Below, piece by piece: positions 37,601-45,936 of a stretch of DNA of 64,000 nt. Under the pieces are notes generated by a model. It had not been told where the DNA came from. It worked only from the letters and a program-made list of their open reading frames with translations, and searched no databases. Source of the DNA: an uncultured Campylobacter sp. (GTDB lineage: Bacteria > Campylobacterota > Campylobacteria > Campylobacterales > Campylobacteraceae); NCBI RefSeq assembly GCF_937921625.1, contig NZ_CAKZTI010000027.1, forward strand, positions 1 through 64,000. Direction: 5' to 3'. Every line of letters starts with the position of its first letter. Within the stretch, counting starts at the first letter, position 1. The position numbers and the translations under genes were made by a program.

Positions 37601-38779
37601 CTCTCGGGGCATCCGCTAGATGATTACAAAGGGGAGATGGAAGGCATCGACTACACGCTATCCTCGGCGTTTAGCGAGATTGAGGGCGATAGCGCCGAGG
37701 TACTTAGCGTGGGGCGGATCGAGGATCTGTCCACGCGCATGACGAAAACGGGCAAAAAAATGGGGATTTTAAACGTGCTTGATCTGCACGGCAGCTTCGA
37801 GCTCGCGGTGTTCGATAACGCGCTAAAGGCGATCGAAAACTTAAGCTCGCAGGAGCGGGAGCGCCCGTACGCCTTTATGATCAAAATTTCAAAAAGCGCA
37901 GTCGGCGGCGCGGCGTATCAGCTGTCGTTTCTTTCGATGATGAGCCTGCAAAACGCCCGCGATGCGAGCTTCCGTCCGCGCGCGGGAGTATTTTTGAGCG
38001 AGAATCCACTCAAGGCCTATGCCGCGCAGCTTGGAGCGATTACACATACTAAATCGAACGAATTCGACGAACTGGTGGGCGACGAGGATGCGAGCGTTAA
38101 AATTTTGTGCGTCGGCAAGATCGAAAACGTCTTTGCGCGCACGACTAAATCGGGCAAGCAGATGGCAAATCTCACGGTGCTTGATCTTGCGGGCAGCTTC
38201 GAGATGAGCGCATTCGGCGATATTTGTGATGCGGTCACTGCGCTAACGGACGCGGAGTTGGAGCGCCCGATGGCGTTTTGGGCGCGGCTTAGCAAAAATA
38301 CATCCCCTTACGGCGGGAAATTTCAAATTTATCTGGATGAAATTTTAACTCTAGATGCCGCGCAAAACATCGACGGCTACGCGCCTAGCAAGGTACGAGG
38401 CTTTGGCGGTAGGGAGCGCGGAGGCTTTAACGGCAGTCATTCCGGCTCCGGCGGCGAACGAAGTGGCAGCTTTGGCGGAGGAAATTTCGCGGAGCGAAGG
38501 GGAGGGTTTGCTGCGGAGGACCCCGCCCTTAAGGCGCGCAAAGAGCGCGAGACGCAGCGCAAAAACGCGCAGGATTTCGAGTTTGAGCTAAGCTTAGGCG
38601 AGCTAAGTCGCGAGAAAATTTATAAAATTTACCATCTCGCCTTTTGCGATACGGCGCTAAAAAACACCAAGCGGCTGATTCTGCGGATCCGCAACGGTAG
38701 CGAGGTGCTAGTTTATCCGACCGAATACATCGTGAGCGATAGCTTTACCGAAAAGGTACGTGAAATCATAGCGGCGTAG
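34646..38779 (+). CDS. dnaE: DNA polymerase III alpha subunit, with duplicated OB region
   Basis: 1377 residues, replicative polymerase. The PHP domain starts at the N-terminus (HLHTEYSLLDGANK). The palm has the catalytic aspartates D429 and D431 in MPDIDVDF, GPGRGSAAGS is near 390, and RPGPMDLIP is near 670. The family in Campylobacter is about 1200 residues as I recall. The excess lies at the C-terminus: two copies of a roughly 125-residue block start at 983 (GVYLSGHPL) and 1114 (GVFLSENPL). Each has the OB-fold stretch (VGRIEDLSTRMTKTGKKM and VGKIENVFARTTKSGKQM). A Gly/Arg-rich linker (about 1250-1290) follows, then a final tau-binding-like domain. The start has AAAAAAGGATCAAA before it. 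Confidence 0.96.
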   Translation: MSDYTHLHLHTEYSLLDGANKVSELAELLQSRGTKACAITDHGNMFGAIDFYQTMKKHGIKPIIGIETYLHNHDDIGDKSDRQRYHLILLAKNETGYKNLMYLSSRAFLDGFYYYPRINKKILKEHSEGLICSSACLAGEVEFHLNRSERNLKRGAGGYEAAKKAALEYKEIFGEDFYLEIMRHGIGEQLNVDKDLIRLSREIGVKIIATNDAHYARKDRAKAHDVYQCISMGKTINDGDRLKHVVSEFYVKSDEEMRRLFADIPEVIENTAEIVDKCNLKFAFDEKDYAPTPPNFKFTIEYADRLGLSLPQPSERYSFANDDFLFDHLCREGLKERLKFIDPQNHEIYRERLEKELAIIKNMHFSGYMVIVQDFINWAKDHDIPVGPGRGSAAGSICAYALRITDLDPIPYNLLFERFLNPSRISMPDIDVDFCQARRGEVIDYVIDQYGKFNVAQVATFGKLLARGVIRDVARVCDMPLSQADKMAKLIPDKLGITLKQAYDAEPKLKEFIDADPIAQQVWEFALDLEGLNRNAGMHAAGVVISNEPLWNKAPLFKQDKGEDARLVTQYTKNYLEDIDLIKFDFLGLKNLDVIDNAIKLVKRRYNRDIVWEEIDFNDPRTYKTIQSGNTLGIFQIEGAGMQDLAMNLRPDRFEDIIAMISLYRPGPMDLIPDFIRIKHGELKASYIFPELKEILEPTYGIIVYQEQVMQIVQKVGGFSLGDADLVRRAMGKKDEKKLAHMREQYLSGAKELGFDVAKADELFDLIMKFASYGFNKSHAAAYSMITFQTAYLKTYYPAEFMAALLTSEEGNTDKISKYIDEASRLGIGLLPPSINQSLRGFSVVDDENSKSGTSIIYGLGAIKGVGGAAIENILELQSEAKFQSIDDFASRVDNFRVNKKVIESLIYAGAMDCLGKSRLAMIQNMENILDVMKKITEIKKDAASSLFGEDEDMTSGMSVSFVDTDKEFPQGEILKFEQQTVGVYLSGHPLDDYKGEMEGIDYTLSSAFSEIEGDSAEVLSVGRIEDLSTRMTKTGKKMGILNVLDLHGSFELAVFDNALKAIENLSSQERERPYAFMIKISKSAVGGAAYQLSFLSMMSLQNARDASFRPRAGVFLSENPLKAYAAQLGAITHTKSNEFDELVGDEDASVKILCVGKIENVFARTTKSGKQMANLTVLDLAGSFEMSAFGDICDAVTALTDAELERPMAFWARLSKNTSPYGGKFQIYLDEILTLDAAQNIDGYAPSKVRGFGGRERGGFNGSHSGSGGERSGSFGGGNFAERRGGFAAEDPALKARKERETQRKNAQDFEFELSLGELSREKIYKIYHLAFCDTALKNTKRLILRIRNGSEVLVYPTEYIVSDSFTEKVREIIAA

Positions 38780-40195
38780 GTGCGGCTCTTTCGTCGCGCC
38801 AGGTTGGTAAAATTTTATTCTTGTTCGCTTTGCACGTAAGTAGCTTTTGGCGTCGCAAACAGTCATGGTTTTTTGGCGCGACCGCGATAAGAGACGACAA
38901 TATTTTCGGCTCAAAGCTTGCCACGCGCAAAATTTACGATGCGACACATAAGAATCGTAATTACGCAGATCATCCGTAATATCTAAATTTATTGTGTTTA
39001 TCGCGGTGGAATTTTATCTGCCACAAATTTCATACACATAGACCGCTTCCTGCTTTATTGCGTCGGTAAGGCTTGGTAGCATGCCGTTTGAGTTGCCGCA
39101 ATAACAGCTCGCCGTTCTCGGTAGAGTATGAATTTTGTATTGTTACGCTAGCCTACCTGTTGCATGATAAACGGCATGAGCGTTTTTAAATTTTGAGCTA
39201 AATTTTTGCGAAGCCTTACTTCGGCGAATCTCCGCGCAGCTTTAAAATTTTAAACTTTAGCGGATTTGAAATTTTAGGCATAGTTTTACTACGTAAAATT
39301 TTATCGCGGTAAAATTTCGCCGAGCAAATTTAGTAAAGCACACAAAAACTGACTTAAGACGCGCAGAAAAAATCCGAAACAAAGCTGGCGAGCAAACGGT
39401 GCCCGAAAAAATCAGGCTAGCGCGGACTGGGCTCGAGCCGAGCCAGGCGCCGGGATGCAACCTGTCTTAAATCCAAAATTTATCAAAATTGTTAAACGGC
39501 TGTATTTGAAATTTTTCGAGCTGTATATATTGCTCGCGCTAAGCGTGTTTGTCCTGCCCGAAAATATAGGTGATAATGCTGCTTGTGCGGGCTTTGTAAG
39601 CCTTATGAAGTAGTTTTTCAAATGTCGCTGCAGCCAGGGATCGTCTTGCACGCGGGGCTTGTGGAGTTCTACGTCGCTGCGATGCGGACGGCTAGCATCT
39701 TAATTTTTGCGCAAGCTGCTTCCTATGCTTAAAGAGTAGCGCCGATTAAATTTTGCACGATTTTGAGCGGTGAAATTTAGCGAGTTGAAATTCAGAAATT
39801 CTGCCGTTTCCAAGCCGCTGGAATTTGAGCTCAAATTTAGAGTTCGCGAGAATTTTAAATTTTACGACGTGAAATTGTGAAGCGGGATTTTAGAATTTTG
39901 AAATTCTGCGCCGTGGAGTTTTGTATTTTGAAATTTCGCGAGCTGTAAATTTAGGGCTAAATTTAGAATTTCATAGCGATAAATTTTAAAATTTCATGCT
40001 GTGCGGCTAGGCAAAATACCCTACCTCTTGATAAATCAAATTTACAAGCTCGTTTAAATTTAAGCGGTGTGGTTGCTGCCAAAAAATTCTATCTGCAACG
40101 GCAGTTTTTAAACGACAGCGCCGAAACGGGCAATAATGATTTGCGGGAGTGCGCCGCGCCTACCGTAAGCACTGCGTGGCGGGGCAAGCAAGCAT
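38780..40195. other. 1.4-kb gene-free region between dnaE and hisG
   Basis: No credible gene. Open frames of 60-80 codons on both strands give low-information peptides and lack ribosome sites. The segment 39700-40010 is again packed with AAATTT/GAATTT/AAATTC words, several overlapping or back to back. No tRNA or hairpin terminator was recognised. Confidence 0.5.
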
Positions 40196-40807
40196 TTACG
40201 CGATCGTGCGGGCTAGTTTATCTCTTAAATTTAAAATTTCATCGCGTTTTAGCACGAAACTGTTTTTGTTGGCGATAAGGTGCGCGGAGCTTTGCATTAT
40301 GGTTTCTGCGGGCTGTAGCCCGTTTTGTTTCATCGTAGCGCCGGTCTCTACGACATCGACGATAGCGTCGGCAAGCCCTATGAGCGGGGCTAGCTCGATA
40401 GAGCCGTAGAGTTTGATGATATTTACGGCGACGGCCTTGGAGGCGAAGTACTCGCGAGTGATGTTAGGCATTTTCGTAGCGATTTTTAGGCTCGGAGCGC
40501 CGTAGTTTAGCTGGGTGCCCGCATGCACGCCCACACAGACGCGGCATTTTCCGATTTTAAGATCGAGCAGTGTAAGCACGTCCGGGCGATGCTCCTCAAG
40601 CACGTCAAGCCCCACTACGCCGATATCCGCCGCGCCTCCCATAACGTAAGTAGGGATATCTTGGTTGCGGACGTAGAGGAATTTAAAATCCCCCTCTTGC
40701 ATTATGAGTTTGCGATCCTCGAAGGCAAAATCAAGCCCGAAGATGGTTTTGAAAATTTTGAGCGTATCGTCGGCTATGCGGCCTTTTGGTAGCGCTATGG
40801 TTATCAT
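40196..40807 (-). CDS. hisG: ATP phosphoribosyltransferase, short form
   Basis: 203 residues, first enzyme of histidine synthesis. ALPKGRIADDTLKIF at the N-terminus, GGAADIGVVGLDVLEE near 58, and DAIVDVVETGATMKQNGL near 150 (PRPP loop) are diagnostic. It lacks the C-terminal regulatory domain of the long form (about 290-300 residues). Short HisG works as a complex with HisZ, which is not in this window. It overlaps coaX by 4 bases and is the last gene of the leftward operon. Confidence 0.95.
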   Translation of the reverse strand: MITIALPKGRIADDTLKIFKTIFGLDFAFEDRKLIMQEGDFKFLYVRNQDIPTYVMGGAADIGVVGLDVLEEHRPDVLTLLDLKIGKCRVCVGVHAGTQLNYGAPSLKIATKMPNITREYFASKAVAVNIIKLYGSIELAPLIGLADAIVDVVETGATMKQNGLQPAETIMQSSAHLIANKNSFVLKRDEILNLRDKLARTIA

Positions 40808-41439
40808 GCGAGCCCCTTTTTTGCGATCAGGCTTACCATCGATTTAAAGATCAGATCCTTTTCATAGATCGAGTTGCGAAAATACCGCATCAGATAGGCT
40901 CCGTCGCCGCCCGTGAAGTAAATTTTATTATTTCCCGCGATATTTTCGATCGCAAGCACTATCGGCTTTAAAATCCCGTAGTTTACGGCGCTTACGGTCT
41001 TTTGCGGCAGCGGATCCAGATCGATATTGGTTGAAAGCGTCACGTCCAGCACCGGCGCGATGCTTGCGAACGACTTTAAAAGCGTGCCGATACCAGGCAT
41101 TATAAATCCGCCTAGGTGTGAGCTTCTAAACATCAAATCCACGGTGATCGCGCTGCCAGCGTCGACGACTACGCCCGTCGTCACCGCCGAGCACGCCGCT
41201 ATGCGGTCGATCCCAAGCCCGCGGTAGGCGGTTTTTAGCTCAAAGTGCGGTGCCAGATCGACAAACAGAGGGTTTTTCAGCTTTTTTTTCACGCTATCAT
41301 TGACGCTAATGAAAAAAATTCGCTCCTTGGGCTCGTACCTCATAAACTCCGCTACGGGCATACTTTGCGTTACGCCGCCTTTATAAAATTTAACCCTGGA
41401 ATTTCCTACGTCACACAAAAGCATAGAGGCTAAATCCAT
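40804..41439 (-). CDS. coaX: Type III pantothenate kinase
   Basis: 211 residues, acetate/sugar kinase fold, first step of coenzyme A synthesis. Phosphate-1 motif LLCDVGNSRVKFY near 8, YRGLGIDRIAACSA near 91, VVVDAGSAITVDL near 112 (phosphate-2) and GGFIMPGI near 130 (GGxIxPG motif of CoaX). It is somewhat shorter than the usual 240-260 residues, as in other epsilonproteobacteria. It overlaps the unknown gene upstream by 29 bases and hisG by 4 bases. Confidence 0.93.
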   Translation of the reverse strand: MDLASMLLCDVGNSRVKFYKGGVTQSMPVAEFMRYEPKERIFFISVNDSVKKKLKNPLFVDLAPHFELKTAYRGLGIDRIAACSAVTTGVVVDAGSAITVDLMFRSSHLGGFIMPGIGTLLKSFASIAPVLDVTLSTNIDLDPLPQKTVSAVNYGILKPIVLAIENIAGNNKIYFTGGDGAYLMRYFRNSIYEKDLIFKSMVSLIAKKGLA

Positions 41440-41746
41440 TTTCTTTTAAAAATTTCGCGCTTTTGGAGCACATTTGCGAGTTGTAAAACAGCACGCGCTT
41501 TTTGACGACCTTGCCTAGGCTTGCGCTAATGTCGCTTGCGAGCGAGAGTAGAAATTCCGCGTCGCGCATCACAAAGCGGGATTTTGCGTCGCGCATAAAT
41601 AAAAGCACGTTGTAGCTTTTTAGATCCACGCCGAAATACGCGCCGTATGAGCGCGAACGCGTGAAGCTAGCGATATCCAGCGTTTGAAATTTTTGAAGCA
41701 GAAGCCCTTCGCGAACGCAGAGTTTTGAAATTTTATCTAGCATCAA
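41411..41746 (-). CDS. Conserved hypothetical protein between coaX and the lipoprotein gene
   Basis: 111 residues, start at 41746 or the second Met at 41743. Small cytosolic mixed alpha/beta protein (SYGAYFGVDLKSYNVLLFMRDAKSRFVMRDAEFLL) without a recognised domain. The position matches an unknown gene between the pantothenate kinase and a lipoprotein gene in C. jejuni (Cj0395c region, from memory). It overlaps both neighbours (14 and 29 bases), so it is surely translated. Confidence 0.75.
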   Translation of the reverse strand: MMLDKISKLCVREGLLLQKFQTLDIASFTRSRSYGAYFGVDLKSYNVLLFMRDAKSRFVMRDAEFLLSLASDISASLGKVVKKRVLFYNSQMCSKSAKFLKENGFSLYAFV

Positions 41747-42746
41747 AATTTAAAATTTTATCGTCGTAGTAAAACGAGCTGCCTGCGATAAAAGACTTAT
41801 CCTCGAACTCGCCATTTAGCTCGTAGATCGCCTGGCCTTCTAAATTTTCGTCGGTGCGGATCACGTAGCCGTTACGCTCGATGATATACAGATAACCGCC
41901 GCTAAGCAGCGCACCGCTAAACTGCGCGAAGGTAAATTTGCGCGATTTGAGTAAATTTAGCCCGCGATCCAGTAGCTCGACTTTGCCGTCTTTTAAGAAA
42001 AGATAAATTCTATCGCCGCTAAAAATCACGTCTTTGATGTCTACGTTATGATTTTTATTGCCCGCAGGACTTACCAGCATTAGCCTAGTGGCGGTCACAG
42101 CATAAAGGTTATCGCCCTTGTTTTCTAAGGCGATAATGTTGTTAAAAAACGGCTGATTGCTTACGACGAAATCACGTGCCGAGCGCCCGCCTACGTTTTC
42201 TGCGATGCTGACTAGTCCGTCTAACGCAGGATAAGCGATAAGTTGGTTGATAAATAGCGGTGACGCTACGCGCGAATCGATTGCGAATGCATCGCCTACT
42301 TTATGATCGAGTACCACTGCGCCCGAGCTTAGCTTGATAAGCATAATCGAATCATCACTCATCACTAAAGCCAAATCATCGCCGCGTATATTTGCACTGA
42401 GCGCTTGTCTGCCGAGGGCTTTTTCAAATTTTACGGCACCTGTGCTACCAACTACTTTAAGCGTGCCATTGATGTCGGTTACGACGAAATTTCCGTCATA
42501 TTCGCCTAAAAATTTCTCACTTTTTAAGACTTTGAAATTTTTCACCAACCCGTTTTTAGAGATGACTTCGCCGTCTTTTAGCGTAGCACCATCTTTACTA
42601 ACCGCTACGATTTCCGACGGCAGCGAGCCGTTAAATTTCATATCGCCTGTGATGTTTTCGTCGCTAGGTTCGAAATACTGGCGCTTCGTCGAGCAGCCTA
42701 AAAATAAAAACGATAGTAAAAGCGTAAATATCAGCGTTTTTTTCAT
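41733..42746 (-). CDS. Beta-propeller-like lipoprotein (BamB-like)
   Basis: 337 residues. Lipoprotein signal with lipobox LFLGC (Cys 18). The mature part repeats short strand pairs ending in DG/NG turns (DGNFVVTDINGTLKVVG, DDLALVMSDDSIMLIKL, DRIYLFLKDGKVELLD, GGYLYIIERNGYVIRTDE), the pattern of PQQ-type beta-propellers such as BamB. It starts directly at the end of the upstream YfgM-like gene. In E. coli yfgM and bamB are also neighbours, which supports a link to outer-membrane protein assembly. The assignment rests on pattern and context only. Confidence 0.7.
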   Translation of the reverse strand: MKKTLIFTLLLSFLFLGCSTKRQYFEPSDENITGDMKFNGSLPSEIVAVSKDGATLKDGEVISKNGLVKNFKVLKSEKFLGEYDGNFVVTDINGTLKVVGSTGAVKFEKALGRQALSANIRGDDLALVMSDDSIMLIKLSSGAVVLDHKVGDAFAIDSRVASPLFINQLIAYPALDGLVSIAENVGGRSARDFVVSNQPFFNNIIALENKGDNLYAVTATRLMLVSPAGNKNHNVDIKDVIFSGDRIYLFLKDGKVELLDRGLNLLKSRKFTFAQFSGALLSGGYLYIIERNGYVIRTDENLEGQAIYELNGEFEDKSFIAGSSFYYDDKILNFDAR

Positions 42747-43297
42747 TATTTATTGCCTCCATAGTGTTTCAAAGCAAGTGCGATTTGACGAACTGGCGAG
42801 TTGAGTGGAATTTTATCTAGCTCTGCGTGAGCTTGTTCGATTTTGCCCTCTTTTAGTAGGTCGTAGCCTTTGAGCAAAGAATCGTAATCGGTGAGTAGCA
42901 CTCCGCCTTGCTTGCCGTTTTGTAGATTTATTATCTCTTTTAGCATAACATCGATGCCTTGGGCATTTTCTAGCGCCGCTCGCTCGTCTGCAGAGCCGTT
43001 TTGCAAAATATAAAGAGCGTATAGATTTATATCTTTTTGCTTAAGCTCGGCTAGCTTAGCGTCATCGCGCTTGTTAAGCAGCTCGTCATAGATCGCATTA
43101 GCACTTGCTATGCGGCGATCGCTTAGAAATTCATTTGCGTAATATCCGATAAATGCTACGATCAAAACCGCAGCCAAAAATATCAGCGGCTTTTTGTATT
43201 TTTTTACGAAAATTTCACTTTTTATGACGCTTTCTAGAAACTGCTCTTCTGTGCCGATCTCTTTTTTCACGCCTTCGATGTCGTCTTTTAAAGCCAA
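42746..43297 (-). CDS. Membrane-anchored TPR-like protein (YfgM-like)
   Basis: 183 residues. A cytosolic N-terminus of about 35 residues, one membrane helix (PLIFLAAVLIVAFIGYYA, about 37-54), then a helical periplasmic part with TPR-like helices (SANAIYDELLNK, DYDSLLKGYDLLKEGKIEQAHAELDKIPLNSPVRQIA). The layout matches YfgM, an ancillary SecYEG/chaperone protein. It is the first gene of the leftward operon and divergent from gatC. Confident as a membrane TPR protein, less so as functional YfgM. Confidence 0.7.
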   Translation of the reverse strand: MALKDDIEGVKKEIGTEEQFLESVIKSEIFVKKYKKPLIFLAAVLIVAFIGYYANEFLSDRRIASANAIYDELLNKRDDAKLAELKQKDINLYALYILQNGSADERAALENAQGIDVMLKEIINLQNGKQGGVLLTDYDSLLKGYDLLKEGKIEQAHAELDKIPLNSPVRQIALALKHYGGNK

Positions 43298-43380
43298 AAT
43301 TCAGTCCTTTATTTGAGAAAATCGGCGTAATTGTAGCATAAAAAATTTTAAATACCGCCTAAGATAAAGAATTTTTATGA

Positions 43381-43386
43381 TATAAT
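43381..43386 (+). promoter_or_regulatory. -10 box (TATAAT) of the gatC operon
   Basis: TATAAT 28 bases before the gatC ATG, with AAAGGAAAG as ribosome site. It probably drives the whole gatC-aroE run, at least in part. Confidence 0.5.
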
Positions 43387-43413
43387 GTCGCATTTATCAG
43401 AAAAAGGAAAGTT

Positions 43414-43701
43414 ATGATAATAGACGACGTCTTGCTAAGTAAGCTGGAAAGGCTATCTGCTCTTAAAATTCCAGATGCTAAGCGAGAAGAATTTAAAGGG
43501 CAATTAAATAATATTGTAGATTTTGTAGAAATTCTAAATGAGCTGGATTTACAAAGTGGCGAGGCGGCTATCACTACGCTAAAAGGCGGTACTCCGTTTC
43601 GCAAAGATATCCCACGCAAAAGCGACGTCGCAGAAAGCGTCTTAAAGCATGCTCCGCAGTCCGAAGGCGGCTACTTCGTAGTACCGAAAATCATAGATTG
43701 A
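43414..43701 (+). CDS. gatC: Asp/Glu-tRNA amidotransferase subunit C
   Basis: 95 residues, the small helical subunit of GatCAB that amidates Glu-tRNA(Gln) and Asp-tRNA(Asn). It starts with the typical LSKLERLSALKIPDAKREEFKGQLNNIVDFVEILNEL helices and ends with the DV-A..VLKHAPQSEGGYFVVPKII tail. gatA and gatB are not next to it. Ten bases separate it from pilT. Confidence 0.93.
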   Translation: MIIDDVLLSKLERLSALKIPDAKREEFKGQLNNIVDFVEILNELDLQSGEAAITTLKGGTPFRKDIPRKSDVAESVLKHAPQSEGGYFVVPKIID

Positions 43702-43711
43702 AAGGAATTTT

Positions 43712-44794
43712 ATGGAAGAAGTTCAAAGAAATTTAGTAGATATCGAAACCCTACTAAAAACCGTCGTTTTTAACAAAGCGAGCGACCTTCACTTAGTTTC
43801 GCGCTCGGCGCCTCAAATACGTATCGACGGAACATTGCGCCCACTTGCCATGGATCCGCTTAAGGGCACGGATATCGAGTATATCTGCTACGCGCTCATT
43901 ACCGATGCGCAAAAAAGTGCGCTCGAGGAAAATAAAGAGCTTGACTTTGCGATCGAGCTTCCTAATATCGGACGCTTCCGTGGTAATTACTACTACACTA
44001 TGAACGGCGATTTGGCTGCCGCATTTCGTATTATTCCTATCGATATTCCTAGCCTGGACGATTTAAAAGCCCCTACGATTTTTAAAGAGGTAGTTAAGCA
44101 CGAAAAAGGCATGATTTTGGTTACCGGACCTACGGGTAGCGGTAAATCAACTACTCTTGCCGCGATGCTAAACGAGATCAACGAAAAAGAGCGCAAGCAC
44201 ATCATCACCGTTGAAGATCCGGTCGAGTTCGTCCATACCAATAAAAAAGCGCTTTTCTCTCACAGAAATATCGGCACCGATACCCATTCCTACGCTAATG
44301 CGTTAAAATTTGCCTTGCGTGAGGACCCGGACATTATCCTAGTTGGTGAGATGCGCGATAGAGAGACTATCTCGATTGCCATTACCGCTGCAGAGACCGG
44401 TCACTTGGTATTTGGTACGCTACACACCAACTCCGCGATGCAGACGATCAACCGTATTATTGATAGCTTTGATGGCGGCGAGCAGCTCCAAGTGCGAAAT
44501 ATGCTCTCCGTATCACTTACCGCGGTCATTTCGCAATCGCTTTTGCCGAAGCTTGGCGGTGGACGTATCGCGATCCATGAAATTTTGCTAAATAACAATG
44601 CCGTAGCGAATCTAATCCGAGAAAACAAGGTACATCAGATTTACTCTCAAATGCAGCTAAATCAGCAATCTACCGGTATGATAACTCAAACTCAAGCGAT
44701 GGTTAAAGCGATCCGTGCAAATCAAATTTCAAAAGACACGGCGTTTAGGTACTCGACTAACCTACAAGAGCTAATAGGTGTGGTGGGTGCTTGA
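43712..44794 (+). CDS. pilT: PilT-type twitching ATPase
   Basis: 360 residues. N-terminal PAS-like domain, then RecA-like core: Walker A GPTGSGKSTT (about 140), Asp box HIITVEDPVEF (about 168), Walker B ILVGEMRDRETI (about 208), and the His box GHLVFGTLHTNSA (about 231). The order and the AIHEILLNNNAVANLIRENK tail are those of PilT retraction ATPases. No pilin or other type IV pilus gene is near, except for the pilin-like protein at 31.2 kb. It may serve a transformation-type system. Its stop overlaps cvpA (TGATG). Confidence 0.93.
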   Translation: MEEVQRNLVDIETLLKTVVFNKASDLHLVSRSAPQIRIDGTLRPLAMDPLKGTDIEYICYALITDAQKSALEENKELDFAIELPNIGRFRGNYYYTMNGDLAAAFRIIPIDIPSLDDLKAPTIFKEVVKHEKGMILVTGPTGSGKSTTLAAMLNEINEKERKHIITVEDPVEFVHTNKKALFSHRNIGTDTHSYANALKFALREDPDIILVGEMRDRETISIAITAAETGHLVFGTLHTNSAMQTINRIIDSFDGGEQLQVRNMLSVSLTAVISQSLLPKLGGGRIAIHEILLNNNAVANLIRENKVHQIYSQMQLNQQSTGMITQTQAMVKAIRANQISKDTAFRYSTNLQELIGVVGA

Positions 44795-45471
44795 TGGAAG
44801 GTATTAATTGGTTCGACGTCGGCTGTTTAGTACTCGTAGTGCTCTTCGGATTGCGCGGCATCACTAATGGCATTGTAAAAGAAATTTTTGGAATTTTGGG
44901 TCTCATCGGCGGTCTTTTTGCCGCGATGCGTTATAAAACTATGGCAGGCGAGTGGATTGCAGCAAAAATTCCAGCTTTACAGAATGCAAACGGCGTGCTT
45001 TCAGGCGATACGACGCAGGTTCTCATCGGCTTTATCGCTGTGCTTTTTGGCGTATGGATCTCGTGTCTGATTATAGGCGAAATCATTTCAAAATTCTTTA
45101 AATGGAGCGGACTCGGATTTGTCGATAAGATCGGCGGGTTCGTGTTTAGCGTAAGTAAAATTTTCTTGATTTTTGCAGTTATCGTTACGCTTGCAAGCGG
45201 TCCTATGTCGATGAATGAACAGACCAAAAAGTATTTTGAAAGCAGCAAAACTGCGCCGATTTTTTTAAAAATAGGAAATTGGATTTTAAATCTCAAAGAC
45301 GATCCGAAGATCAAACAAAGCTTGGATTCTATCGGTTCTAAGATGGATGATAAGCTCTTAAAAGATCAAAATTCTACTGCTCGTATGAACTCGGATCAAA
45401 ATCAAAGCACTGAACCTAGCGATTTTAACGCCAGTTCAGAAGTAAATTCTACAGAAAGGACAAAATTATGA
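44794..45471 (+). CDS. CvpA family membrane protein
   Basis: 225 residues from the ATG that shares a base with the pilT stop. Four membrane segments in the first 150 residues in the CvpA pattern ([40 protein letters not shown]). A polar Ser/Asn/Gln-rich tail (about 180-225) is probably disordered. CvpA is named from colicin V production, but its wider role is envelope homeostasis. It overlaps fur (ATGA). Confidence 0.88.
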   Translation: MEGINWFDVGCLVLVVLFGLRGITNGIVKEIFGILGLIGGLFAAMRYKTMAGEWIAAKIPALQNANGVLSGDTTQVLIGFIAVLFGVWISCLIIGEIISKFFKWSGLGFVDKIGGFVFSVSKIFLIFAVIVTLASGPMSMNEQTKKYFESSKTAPIFLKIGNWILNLKDDPKIKQSLDSIGSKMDDKLLKDQNSTARMNSDQNQSTEPSDFNASSEVNSTERTKL

Positions 45472-45935
45472 ATGCAAAAATCGAAAATTTAGAGTTTGAC
45501 GCTCTAATTGTTGAGTTTAAAAAGGCGCTTGCCGCTAGCGGTCTAAAATATACCAAGCAGCGCGAGGTTTTGCTCCGCACGCTTTATAACAATAACAAAC
45601 ACTTTACACCTGAGGCGCTTCACAACGAGATCAAAGCGAAATTTCCGGAACTAAACGTAGGCATAGCGACGGTGTATCGCACCTTAAATTTGCTTGAGGA
45701 TTCGGGCATGGCGACGTCGATCTCATTTGGCGCACAGGGCAAGAAATTTGAGCTTGCCAACAAGCCTCACCACGACCATCTAATCTGCAAAAGCTGCAAT
45801 AAGATCATAGAATTTCAAGACGCCACTATCGAGCGCAAACAGCTTGCCGTCGCTAAAGAGCACGGATTTACGCTTACGGGGCACATGATGCAGCTGTATG
45901 GAATTTGCCCTGAATGCGCGGCAAAAAGGAAGTAG
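45468..45935 (+). CDS. fur: Ferric uptake regulator
   Basis: 155 residues, iron-sensing repressor. The winged helix has [28 protein letters not shown] and [17 protein letters not shown] (recognition helix). The dimer domain has [16 protein letters not shown] and the second CxxC pair CPECAAKRK, a structural zinc site. An N-terminal extension of about 20 residues before the DNA-binding domain is usual in Campylobacter Fur. It overlaps cvpA by 4 bases and is followed at once by lysS. Confidence 0.96.
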   Translation: MNAKIENLEFDALIVEFKKALAASGLKYTKQREVLLRTLYNNNKHFTPEALHNEIKAKFPELNVGIATVYRTLNLLEDSGMATSISFGAQGKKFELANKPHHDHLICKSCNKIIEFQDATIERKQLAVAKEHGFTLTGHMMQLYGICPECAAKRK

Positions 45936-45936
45936 A

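Noticed and set aside
39412..39651. Minus-strand frame of 79 codons between dnaE and hisG
   Set aside because: No ribosome site and no family resemblance.
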